A stretch of 64,000 nucleotides of DNA. It comes from DATFVJ01 sp963851085. Its GTDB lineage: Bacteria; Actinomycetota; Actinomycetes; Streptosporangiales; Streptosporangiaceae. Each line of letters begins with the position of its first letter. The stretch's first letter is position 1. The stretch spans positions 7,762 to 71,761 of the forward strand of contig CAWKNX010000020.1 in NCBI GenBank assembly GCA_963851085.1, read 5' to 3'. The notes below the pieces were generated by a model. The model was not told the origin of the DNA, did no database searches, and was given only the letters and a program-made list of their open reading frames with translations. The position numbers were made by a program, and so were the translations under genes. This document shows, in pieces, positions 26,870 through 34,966 of this stretch.

Positions 26870-27814
26870 TCAGGAACGTGGCTGGGTGGGGAAGGCTACG
26901 CCGGTGAGCGCTTCGGAGGCGTGCCAGAGGCGGTCGGCGAGCTGCTCGCCGTGGGCTGTCCTGGAGTAGTGAACCTTTCGGGGGGAGCCTCTGGACTCGC
27001 CGGGTCCGCCGGGCCCGTAGTAGTCTCCGCCCTCGGCCGTGGGATCGGTGGCGGCTCGCAGCACCGGCAGCGCGCCACGCGCGGCGGGCTGGCCCGCGAA
27101 TCGCGTGACCAGTCCGAGCGCTCGCGCCGAGATGCCGCCACCGCCGAGCCGTGGCCCGCGGTACTGCAGCTCGGTGCGGCTGTAGCCCGGGTGCGCGCCG
27201 ACGCTCAGGGTGACCGCGGCCGCCGCACGCAGCCGGCGGTCGAGCTCCAGCGTGAACAGGGCGTTGGCCAGCTTGGACTGGTTGTAGGCCCGCCACGGGC
27301 CGTACCCGTGCTGGCTGTGCAGGTCGCCGAGGTTGATGGTGCCCATGCGGTGGTTGAGGCTGCTGACCGTCACGACCCTGCTGCCCGGGCGGTGCAGGAG
27401 GGCTGGGAGCAGGCGCATCGTGAGCGCGAAATGCCCCAGGTGGTTGGTGCCAAACTGCAGCTCGAAACCCTGGGCCGTGGTCTGCCGGTGCGGTACGGCC
27501 ATCACCCCGGCATTATTAATGAGCAGGTCGGGCCCATCGGCGCGGCCCACGAGCTGCTCGGCTAGGCGCCGGACTGACTCCAGGTCGGCCAGGTCCAGCT
27601 GGACAAGTTCGACGCTGGCCGCTGGCAGGTCCGCGGCGATGGCCGCGCGGGCGGCCCGGCCGCGGTCGGTGCTGCGGCTGGCCAGCAGCACGTGGGCGCC
27701 GCCCCGGGCCAGTTCCAGCGCCTGGTGGAAGCCGATACCCGTGTTGGCGCCGGTCACCAGGGCCGTGCGGCCATGCTGGCCGGGCATGTCGGCGGTCGTC
27801 CATGGCGTGGGCAT
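26870..27814 (-). CDS. retinol-dehydrogenase-like SDR oxidoreductase
   Basis: 314 aa with the cofactor loop LVTGANTGIGFHQALELARG, VQLDLADLESVRRLAEQL, NNAGVMAVPHRQTTAQGFEL, the catalytic VVTVSSLNH and YNQSKLANALFTLELDRRL, and the late HPGYSRTELQ. This is the SDR subgroup that includes retinol dehydrogenases and WW-domain oxidoreductases, very common in actinomycetes with unknown substrates. A perfect 29-bp palindrome-like site lies 160 bp upstream (27976-28004) and could control it. Confidence 0.88.
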   Translation of the reverse strand: MPTPWTTADMPGQHGRTALVTGANTGIGFHQALELARGGAHVLLASRSTDRGRAARAAIAADLPAASVELVQLDLADLESVRRLAEQLVGRADGPDLLINNAGVMAVPHRQTTAQGFELQFGTNHLGHFALTMRLLPALLHRPGSRVVTVSSLNHRMGTINLGDLHSQHGYGPWRAYNQSKLANALFTLELDRRLRAAAAVTLSVGAHPGYSRTELQYRGPRLGGGGISARALGLVTRFAGQPAARGALPVLRAATDPTAEGGDYYGPGGPGESRGSPRKVHYSRTAHGEQLADRLWHASEALTGVAFPTQPRS

Positions 27815-27975
27815 GGGGTCCTCCGAATCGCTTCGGCAAATCGGTTGTCCGGAGTCACCGGAACGTGCACAGCTGCGTCAACGTGCTCAGCGGTGCCCTG
27901 CTTCCAGCATGGCGTCATCGTTGGCCGGTCCGGGCGACGCGGCGCCGCTTGACACAACGAGCTTGCGGATTAAAT

Positions 27976-28004
27976 CTTCGATATCTAATGTTTAGATATC
28001 GAAG
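27976..28004. promoter_or_regulatory. perfect inverted repeat, probable operator
   Basis: CTTCGATATCTAA-TGT-TTAGATATCGAAG: 13-bp perfect arms with a 3-nt centre in AT-rich DNA between the minus-strand SDR gene and the plus-strand reductase fragment. Size and symmetry are typical of operators for dimeric winged-helix or TetR regulators. No regulator gene is adjacent. Confidence 0.65.
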
Positions 28005-28083
28005 TTACTCGCCCTGCTGCCTGCGCCCGCATGCAACTGGCCCTCCGCCGCGCTCCGAACGCGGCCGAAGCAAGGAGACACCC

Positions 28084-28365
28084 ATGTCCACACGAACGAA
28101 GCGCCCGCTCGGCCGGCGCATCCAGCAGCGCGTGTTCCGCGTGCTGAACGTTCCGATGCGCCTCGTTCTGGGTCTGCCGGTTGCCACCCCGCTCAGCGGC
28201 ACGACCGCCCCGCACGACCGCCCCGCACGACCGGCCCGCACGACCGGCCCGCCGCGCCCAGGAGCCCTCGGACCGGCACACCCAACAGGCGCCGCCACGG
28301 CTGACAACCCGGACAGAAGACAGTCGGCGGGCACCGATGAGTTGCCCCCGGCGGCGGGGTCGTAG
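28084..28365 (+). pseudogene. N-terminal fragment of a deazaflavin-type nitroreductase
   Basis: ATG 28084 has AGGAG 7 nt upstream. The first 37 residues (RIQQRVFRVLNVPMRLVLGL followed by PVATPLSG) match the start of the actinomycete nitroreductase/quinone reductase family that uses F420 or flavin. After that the translation becomes a proline/alanine/threonine-rich tail without the flavin-binding core. The gene is probably 3'-truncated by deletion. It shares its upstream region with the palindrome at 27976-28004. Confidence 0.55.
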
Positions 28366-28474
28366 TAAGTGAACATGCTCCGCAGGCGACCTCTCAAGGC
28401 CAGGCCGGCGGCCACAGAAAAGTGTCGTACCCCTGTGGTGTAGTCGAGGTAACAACATGTCGAGGAGGCCCACG

Positions 28475-28789
28475 ATGCGGCCAACACACCACCTCAGCAT
28501 CAACGCCGTTCGAACCGACGCCCTGTTCGTATCGGACTTGCAGCGATCCGATGAACCCAGTGCCGGGCAGATCCAGGAGGCGGTCGCTCGAGCCGTCCGC
28601 GAATTCGGCGGCCGCGGCTGCGCCGACCGGGTTGCGCAGGAATTCGGCGATCACCCGGAGATCGCGGTCGCGCGGATGCGCTGGGCCCGGCACGTAGTCG
28701 ACGAGGCGTTCGGCGGTTCACGGCTGGAGCGGGCCGCCACGCGGCGGTTCGGTCATCGATCCACTGCTCGCGCTGCTTGCGCCGCATGA
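28475..28789 (+). CDS. small conserved actinomycete protein
   Basis: 104 aa: HHLSINAVRTDALFVSDLQR, SDEPSAGQIQEAVARAVREF, GGRGCADRVAQEFGDHPEIA and VARMRWARHVVDEAFGG. I recognise this as a widespread short helical protein of filamentous actinomycetes without known function. ATG 28475 has GAGGAGG 6 nt upstream. The last 20 residues after FGG look like a frame extension. Confidence 0.7.
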   Translation: MRPTHHLSINAVRTDALFVSDLQRSDEPSAGQIQEAVARAVREFGGRGCADRVAQEFGDHPEIAVARMRWARHVVDEAFGGSRLERAATRRFGHRSTARAACAA

Positions 28790-29106
28790 GCCACGGTCTT
28801 GAAGTCCCGGGTGTCCACCGCGGACAGTGGCTGTGCCGGTGCGGCCCGCAGGCGGGCAGCCGAGCGCTCCTGTTAGGTAGCTGGCAGGCGCACCGTGCAG
28901 GGGGCGTCCGAGCTGGGCTGAATTGAGCTACCCGAGAGGCGCAATGACCGTTATCAAATCGGGCCAAGGCAGCCGTTCGCCACTGCCCGGCAACCGTTTC
29001 CGGCTACCGGCATCGCTTCGCCGCCGCGTTGTCGGCCACGGTGATGCTAGCCGCGTCGATATGTGTCGCCGGGGCGGCGGGGTGCGGAGGCCCATCCGGC
29101 GGCATA
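28790..29106. other. intergenic region with a lipoprotein-like signal remnant
   Basis: No complete gene. From about 29026 one plus frame reads ALSATVMLAASICVAGAAGC, an apparent lipoprotein signal ending in a lipobox, but it has no ribosome binding site and runs out of protein-like sequence within 15 residues. Probably a gene fragment. Confidence 0.35.
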
Positions 29107-29140
29107 GATCAACCGGCCGGTGGTTGCCGGCCGGTCGATC
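29107..29140. terminator. strong GC hairpin downstream of the MFS gene
   Basis: GATCAACCGGCCGG and CCGGCCGGTCGATC form a 14-bp stem with one mismatch and a 6-nt loop (TGGTTG), 44 bp beyond the stop of the minus-strand MFS gene. It is a likely factor-independent terminator without a U-tract. Confidence 0.65.
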
Positions 29141-29183
29141 TCTGGGGTGTTCTCAGTGGGTGGCCGTTCGGCCGACGGCGGGG

Positions 29184-30771
29184 TCATCCCTGCGGGGAGC
29201 GCCGGGGCAGACGGGCAAAGGCGATGGGGACGGCGGCGAGGGCGACGGCGACGCAGATCCATGCGCCCGCGTCGGCGCCGTGCACGAAAGCGTGGGAGGC
29301 GATGTGGAGGATGTCGCTGGCGGCGGGTCCGGGTAGGTGCCGGCCGATGGTCGCGGCGGCACCGATCGATTGGCTGGATGCGGTGCCCAGCGGACCGGGC
29401 GGCAGGTGGGCGGCGGACATCGAACTGGTGTAGAGGGAGTTGGCCACGCTGCCGGCCACCGCGACGCCCAGCACTGCACCGAGGTTGCGGGTGGTGTTGG
29501 TGATTGCCGAGCCGATCCCGGTCTTGGCGGGCGGGAGGGCCAGCATGACCGTCTGGGTGGTGGGTGCCATGGCCAGGCCCAGCCCGGCCGACATGACGAC
29601 CAGTCCGAGGACGAAGTGCGGGTAGCTGCTCCCGGCGCCGGCGGTGGTGAATAGGGCCAGCCCGCCGGCCATCACCGTCAGGCCCGCGGCGACCACGGAG
29701 CGGATGCCGAACCGGGCGGCCAGACGCGGCCCGAAGGGCGACACCAGCATCAGCACGATGGCCGAGGGCAGGGCCCGCATGCCGGCCGCGAAGGTGCCGT
29801 AACCCAGGACGAACTGGAGGATCTGCGTCCACACGAACGTGATACCGGACAGGCCGAAGAACAGGACGGCGACGGAGACGTTGGCCGCGGCGAAGGCGCG
29901 GTTGCGGAACAGAGCCAAATCCATCATCGGATGGCTGCTGCGCAGTTCCCATCCAGCGAACGCGGCCAGCAGCGCGGCGCTCGCGGCCGCGCGTGCGAGC
30001 GTCATACTCGACGCCCAGCCCGAGGCGGGGGCCTCGATCAGCGTGTAGGTGAGGGCGGCAAAGGCGAACGCGGCGAGCAGCGCGCCGGGGATGTCGAGGC
30101 GGCCCCGGCCCGCAGCCCGGGATGCGGGGATCAGCAGCACCGCGCCCGCGATGGCGGCGGCCACGACGGGAATGTTGACCCAGAAGATCGAGGGCCAGGA
30201 GTAGTGCTGCAGCAGCCAGCCGCCGGCGGTGGGGCCGATTGCCACGCCGAGGCCGCTGACGGCCGACCAGATGCCGATGGCCTTGGCCCGTTCGGCGGGG
30301 TCGGTGAAGGCTGTGGCCAGCAGCGAGAGGGTGGCTGGCATGATGAAAGCCGCGCCCGCACCCATGACCGTGCGCATGGCGATCAGGCCTGCCGCCGTGG
30401 TGGTCAGCGCTGCGGCGGCGGAGCCCGCACCGAACACGGCCAGGCCGGCGAGCAGGGCACGGCGCCGTCCGTAGCGGTCGCCGGCCGCGCCGGCGGGCAG
30501 CAGCATCGCGGCGAAGGCGAGCGTGTAGGCGTCGACGATCCACACCAGCCCGCCGGACGTCGGGTGCAGGGTACGGGCGAGGGTGGGCACCGCTACGTTC
30601 ACGATCGTGGTATCCACCACGATGATCAGCAGGCTGAGGGCAGAGCACGCCGAGCGCCCACCAGCGGCGGCGAGACGCCGGACCGGGCCCGGATTCTGGA
30701 AGTGCCGGACGGGATGTGGCGGACGGGGCGGTGGGGAGGGACTGGTCTTTGGTTGCGGTGAGGGGGGACAT
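29184..30771 (-). pseudogene. MFS drug-efflux transporter (EmrB/QacA type), frameshift in helix 1
   Basis: A 14-helix DHA2-family exporter: DTTIVNVAVPTLARTL, DAYTLAFAAMLLPAGAAGDR, YGRRRALLAGLAVFGAGSA and the family motif GLGVAIGPTAGGWLLQHYSW. ATG 30771 (AGGAGG 7 nt upstream) opens MSPLTATKDQSLPTAPS, but one extra base near 30642 shifts the frame in the first helix; removing it gives a clean 528-aa protein. A shortened product could start at GTG 30620, lacking half of helix 1. It lies downstream of, and is probably repressed by, the TetR gene. Confidence 0.8.
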
Positions 30772-30785
30772 GGGGACGCCTCCTG

Positions 30786-30803
30786 ATTGATTAACCTATC
30801 AAT
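30786..30803. promoter_or_regulatory. TetR operator before the MFS gene
   Basis: ATTGAT-N6-ATCAAT, placed 15 bp before the MFS start. The same half-sites with identical spacing recur upstream of the tetR gene (31363-31380), which supports recognition by the same regulator. Confidence 0.75.
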
Positions 30804-30819
30804 GACCGTGCAAAAAAAA

Positions 30820-31353
30820 TCAGGTGATGGGAGGGGCGAAGGCGTAGGAGCGGGGCAACTCGAGCGCCGCGCCGACGTTGAGCAGCAGTCCGGTGGCGAT
30901 GAAGCGGGCCACGGTTGTGGCGTCGAGCCCGGTCAGCGCCATGACTTCGTCGAAGTTCTCCATGTACAGGCGCCGCATGTGCTCCCGGATCTCAGGGTCG
31001 CCGGTGGCGGCGTAGCCCTGGAGCTGGCAGCGCAGCAGATCCTGGTCGGCCATGAGTGCCCGGTAGCCCAGGCCGAGTGCCCGCAGGCCCTCCGCGGCAG
31101 AGGCGGGCTGCTGCCATGACGCGGCGAAAGCCTGCCGGACCCGGTCGCGCACCAGGCTCTGAACCGCCAGGAAGAGCACCTTCTTGTTCTCGAACAGCGC
31201 GTAGATGTATGGCTGGGAGATCCCAGCCCGCTCGGCGATGGCCGCCGTGCGGGCGGCGTGGTAGCCGTGCTCGGCGAACTCGTGGATGGCTGCGGCGAGC
31301 ACCTGCTCCCGCCGCTCCTCCGCGGTGGGCCGGTGTGCCGTGGTCTTCGCCAT
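30820..31353 (-). CDS. TetR-family repressor
   Basis: 177 aa. The N-terminal helix-turn-helix is clear: RREQVLAAAIHEFAEHGYHA, TAAIAERAGISQPYIYALFE and NKKVLFLAVQSLV. The C-terminal ligand domain is typical of efflux-pump repressors. ATG 31353 is preferred over an in-frame ATG at 31389 because the operator palindrome covers the region between them. The gene sits upstream of the MFS exporter on the same strand, and both have an ATTGAT-N6-ATCAAT site in front. The expected logic is that ligand binding releases both promoters. Confidence 0.9.
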   Translation of the reverse strand: MAKTTAHRPTAEERREQVLAAAIHEFAEHGYHAARTAAIAERAGISQPYIYALFENKKVLFLAVQSLVRDRVRQAFAASWQQPASAAEGLRALGLGYRALMADQDLLRCQLQGYAATGDPEIREHMRRLYMENFDEVMALTGLDATTVARFIATGLLLNVGAALELPRSYAFAPPIT

Positions 31354-31360
31354 GCGTTCA

Positions 31361-31382
31361 TTATTGATAAGCCAATCAATAA
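31361..31382. promoter_or_regulatory. TetR autoregulatory operator
   Basis: TTATTGAT-AAGCCA-ATCAATAA is a perfect 8-bp-arm palindrome 8 bp before tetR. On the minus strand TTGACG precedes it directly and can be a -35 box, so a bound repressor would cover the promoter. Confidence 0.8.
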
Positions 31383-31532
31383 CCGTCAAGGGGTCCGCCG
31401 GAGTTTTTCTGGCGGACCTGGCAGACGGCCCGTGCCGCCGCGGCGGGCGTGGGCCGATTATCCCAGCCGAATGCGCCGCGCAGGAACCTGATCATCGCCC
31501 CGCAGCCGCACAGGTGTGGCAGTGTGGACGGC

Positions 31533-32372
31533 ATGCTCCTGGGGCTCGTCCACGTGAACATGGGCTCGATGAGCCGGCCCGATGGCCTGGTCGCGGCGGC
31601 GCGCGCGGCCGAAGCAGCGGGCTTTGACTCGGTGTGGGCGGGCGAGCACATCGTGTTGCCGGATCCGCAGGTGCCGCCGTCGCCGATGAATCCACAGGAC
31701 CCGGCGCTCGACCCGCTGCTCGCGCTGACGTGGGCGGCAGCCCATACGACGACCATCCGGCTTGCGACCGGGATCGTGATCTTGCCCCAGCGCAATCCCG
31801 TCGTGCTCGCCAAGCAGGCGGCGACGCTCGACGTGCTGTCGGGCGGCCGGCTCATGCTCGGCGTCGGCGTGGGCTACCTCGAAGCGGAGTTCCGCGCGCT
31901 CGGCGCCAACTTCGCGGAGCGCGGTGCGGTGACCGACGAGCACCTCGATGCGATGCAGGCGCTGTGGTATGACGAGCACCCCGAATACCACGGGCGCTTC
32001 GCCGATTTCGCCGGCATCGATGCCCGCCCCCGCCCGCTCCAGCAGCCGATCCCGCTGGTGGTCGCGGGCCACAGCGCGCCGGCGTATCGCCGGGTGGTCG
32101 CGCGCGCGCACGGCTGGTACGGATACTGGCTCACGCCCGGCGACGTTGCCGCCTCGCTCAAGGGCCTTCGCGCCGCCGCAGATCACATCGAGCGGCCCGC
32201 CGAGCTCGGCGAGCTTGAGATCAGCGTGACGCCCCGCGGCCGGATAACCCCCGGGCAGGCTGCGGCCTTCGCCGAGGCCGGCGTCCACCGGCTCGTGTTC
32301 CTCGCACCCCCGACACCGGACGGCCCCGCCAAGACGATCGACGCCGCCATCGCGGCCATAGCCGATCTCTGA
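31533..32372 (+). CDS. LLM-class F420-dependent oxidoreductase
   Basis: 279 aa, luciferase-like TIM barrel: MLLGLVHVNMGSMSRPDGLV, ARAAEAAGFDSVWAGEHIVL, TTIRLATGIVILPQRNPVVL, AKQAATLDVLSGGRLMLGVG and GYLEAEFRALGANFAERG. The LSGGRxxLGVG motif and the absence of flavin monooxygenase features fit the F420-dependent branch found in actinomycetes. ATG 31533 has no clear ribosome binding site and may be leaderless. The substrate is unknown; neighbours give no pathway. Confidence 0.88.
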   Translation: MLLGLVHVNMGSMSRPDGLVAAARAAEAAGFDSVWAGEHIVLPDPQVPPSPMNPQDPALDPLLALTWAAAHTTTIRLATGIVILPQRNPVVLAKQAATLDVLSGGRLMLGVGVGYLEAEFRALGANFAERGAVTDEHLDAMQALWYDEHPEYHGRFADFAGIDARPRPLQQPIPLVVAGHSAPAYRRVVARAHGWYGYWLTPGDVAASLKGLRAAADHIERPAELGELEISVTPRGRITPGQAAAFAEAGVHRLVFLAPPTPDGPAKTIDAAIAAIADL

Positions 32373-32770
32373 GCACCGGTCATCGGCCGAAGATGCAGCT
32401 GGTTGCGCTGGCCACGGTGCGCCCATGACCAGGGTGCGGGCGAAACCGGGGCATGGCCGACGGAGCTCGAGCCTGGGATATGCCCCCCGATACCCAGGCC
32501 CGTCTGGCGTGACCCTCGACCGCATCTGTGCAGCCACTCCAGACCGCATGCCATGCCATGCCATGCCATGCAGATGCGGATGCTTGCCGAAGCGCCCGGC
32601 GGGCGGCTGGGTGCTGCCGTGGTAGCGCGAATAGTTAAGGACCGCGGCCAGGCTACGAGCAGGTGGTGGCGGGCCGGCGCTGCAGCCGCTCTGCAGCTGA
32701 GGGGCGAGCTCGCGACCGATGAAGGCCGGGCGATCGACTGTCTGCAGGTGGCCCCGGGCATGCTGAGGGA
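32373..32770. other. intergenic region with a CCATG pentanucleotide array
   Basis: No gene is supported. Five copies of CCATG-type pentamers lie at 32546-32570, flanked by CGCATCTG and CAGATGCG, which are inverted relative to each other, so the segment can fold. Function unknown. Confidence 0.5.
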
Positions 32771-33508
32771 GTGGACAGACCGGAGATGGAGGTCGGTTTC
32801 GCGGCTGAGCTGCGGCTGTTCCTGGCCCCAGCTCATCGGGGTGGGCGGGTGCGGGCAGCCTGCGATGGGACGTCGTCGCTTGGCCACGTGGTCGAGTCAC
32901 TTGGCGTCCCGCTGCCGGAGGTTGGCGGCCTGGTCGTCAACGGCCGGCCGGTGGCCCCGTCCTACCGGCCGGGTGCCGGTGACGTGGCCGATGTCTTTCC
33001 TGTGCGGCGCCCGCAGCGGCTGCCGTCGGCACGTTTTATTCTGGACGTCCACCTCGGAACGCTGGCCCGCCGGCTGCGGCTTGTGGGTGTCGATGCCTCC
33101 TACCGTAACGACCTTGACGACGACGCCCTGATCGAGCAGGCGAACGGGGGGCGGCGGGTGCTGCTGACCCAAGACCGCGGGCTGCTGCGCCGCAGGAAAC
33201 TGTGGCTGGGAGCCTATGTGCGGGGCGCGCGCCCGGACGAGCAACTCTGCGACGTGCTGGAAAGGTTCGCTCCGCCCCTCGCGCCCTGGAGCCGGTGCAC
33301 GGCGTGCAACGGGCCGCTGTCAGCGGCACCCAAGCGGGAGGTGGAACGCCTGCTGATGCCCGGGACGCGGCGCACCTATCAAACCTTTTCGCGCTGCGGG
33401 GCGTGCGGCCATGTTTACTGGCGCGGCGCGCACAGCCGCCGGCTTGAAGCGATCGTAGACTCGGCGCTTGATGCCGCCGCCAAGTCCGATCACCGCCGGG
33501 GCCAGTAG
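32771..33508 (+). CDS. Mut7-C RNase-domain protein with ubiquitin-like domain
   Basis: 245 aa. Residues about 1-75 form a ubiquitin/MoaD-like fold (Mut7-C_ub: ELRLFLAPAHRGG, LPEVGGLVVNGRPV). Residues about 85-170 form the PIN-fold RNase with FILDVHLGTLARRLRLVGVD, LTQDRGLLRR and conserved aspartates. A zinc ribbon follows with CTACN and CGACG knuckles. These proteins are predicted RNases; the ubiquitin-like part suggests regulation or tethering. GTG 32771 and ATG 32786 are both possible starts. Confidence 0.88.
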   Translation: MDRPEMEVGFAAELRLFLAPAHRGGRVRAACDGTSSLGHVVESLGVPLPEVGGLVVNGRPVAPSYRPGAGDVADVFPVRRPQRLPSARFILDVHLGTLARRLRLVGVDASYRNDLDDDALIEQANGGRRVLLTQDRGLLRRRKLWLGAYVRGARPDEQLCDVLERFAPPLAPWSRCTACNGPLSAAPKREVERLLMPGTRRTYQTFSRCGACGHVYWRGAHSRRLEAIVDSALDAAAKSDHRRGQ

Positions 33509-34026
33509 GCCCCGGCGCCTGCCCCCGGCACGACCTGCCGGGCGCGCGGGCACTGCCCGCGTGGCGCAGCCCATGGACCTCCCGGGCCACCGCTCGCGTC
33601 GCAGCAGAAGAGGATGGGCTGGCCTGGGGGGTCCGGCAGTCACAGCGGCTAGGCTTCCGGGTGTGGCGCATACGCCAGACCACCACCATCATCACGGCCG
33701 ATGAGTACGGGGTGGCGGCAGCGTTTGTCCCGCCGCCAACGGAACTCGATCTTTGTTCGGTTTGGCGCCCCTATCAACCTCGGCTGAGCCTGCGCCCAGG
33801 CGCACCTGAACGGCACCCGCTCGGCACGCAGCTCTGACCTCGTCATCACTCGCCGCAGTTCATTGTGGCTCATCCTGCCGCCAAGGCCGCCCGGCCGACG
33901 CAGCCGAACCGCGGCGTTGTGGCGCTGGCCGGGTAGCGCATCTGCCGGATCCTTCCACTGGGGGCAGCTGCGCGGCGCGATGGGGCGCGGCATTATCGAC
34001 GTCGGGAGCGGTCGGAGGTGCAGGGG
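33509..34026. other. intergenic region, no supported gene
   Basis: One minus-strand frame near 33700-33860 reads RTKIEFRWRRDKRCRHP and could be a scrap of a gene, but it has no start signal or family match. Confidence 0.4.
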
Positions 34027-34524
34027 ATGCTGACAGACTTCTACATTGCATTCGGGACGGTGTGCTTCACATTGTTGGGGCTCTGGATGGTGGTGCTCCA
34101 GACCCGGCACGCGGAGTGGCGTGGGGTGGCGGTGCATCGGCGGAGGGCTTACGGGGTCGCGCTGCATTTCTCCTTGCCCGGGTTGATGAGCCTGTTGGCG
34201 CTGGTCGACCCGGCCAGCATGACGCTGTGGCGGGTCTCATTCGCGATCGTCGCTGGCGGTGGTGCGATCGTGCTGGTGCTCGTGCGCGGTCCTCTGCCGA
34301 CCTGGGCGGGCCGGGCAGCCTACCTCACGGCCGTCGCCTTATACCTGGTGATCGCGGTCGTCGCGGCCGTGCCCAGCGTTGTCGCCAATGCCGGAATGTC
34401 AGCTCGGCCGCTGCGCATCGAGGCGGTTCTGCTCACGATCCTCGTGTTCTTCGGTGCCAACGTCGCGCTACTGCTGCTGTTTGACGAGACAGGGGGGACT
34501 GGCAACTCGGCCAACGTCCGTTGA
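34027..34524 (+). CDS. hypothetical four- to five-helix membrane protein
   Basis: 165 aa with membrane segments FYIAFGTVCFTLLGLWMVVL, LPGLMSLLALV, FAIVAGGGAIVLVLV, YLTAVALYLVIAVVAAVPSV and AVLLTILVFFGANVALLLLF. Between the first two is a basic loop (QTRHAEWRGVAVHRRRAYG). ATG 34027 has GGAGG 8 nt upstream. The family is common in actinomycetes but unnamed; no conserved catalytic residue is visible. Confidence 0.7.
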   Translation: MLTDFYIAFGTVCFTLLGLWMVVLQTRHAEWRGVAVHRRRAYGVALHFSLPGLMSLLALVDPASMTLWRVSFAIVAGGGAIVLVLVRGPLPTWAGRAAYLTAVALYLVIAVVAAVPSVVANAGMSARPLRIEAVLLTILVFFGANVALLLLFDETGGTGNSANVR

Positions 34525-34966
34525 CGCGCCAGATCTTCAACCCCGCTGGGCAGCGCCGACGTTGCGCGCGTAGCGCCGCGACACGCCGGCCAGGCCCGAC
34601 CAGGCCAATGCAGGCAGGAGGCAGGCCCAATCGGGGCTGATACGACATCTGCCGGTCGAAGGGCCTAGGCTGGCGCCGGGGCACGCAGATCACGTCATGG
34701 GTGCTCCAGAACTCCCATTTCGCCTGCGCAGAAGCAGTGCGGGGGAACCAAGCCTAATTCCTGCGCGAATCTGCGAGAACTTCGCCAGCCACCTGCGGGA
34801 GATGGTCTTGCAGAGCGCGAGGGCGACGGCTTGAGGCCACAAGATGCCATGGCCTGCGGCCGCGGACCGAGTGCCTTCATCGTCAGCATCGTCAGCCGAC
34901 GGCCGAGGAGGACCTTCCGGGGCAGGCGGATCAGCGCGAACCCGACGTCGCGGGCGGCATCGATGC
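34525..34966. other. convergent spacer, no gene recognised
   Basis: Lies between the membrane protein and the end of glgP. I see no RNA gene; no strong terminator hairpin was found by eye. Confidence 0.45.

Noticed and set aside
29047..30771. A 574-codon minus frame over the whole MFS gene
   Set aside because: Only its first 45 codons are the MFS N-terminus; after the frameshift the transporter is in the other frame and this one becomes a shadow.
32546..32570. CCATG pentamer array as a phase-variation tract
   Set aside because: It is not inside or at the start of a supported gene, so copy-number change would have no evident effect.
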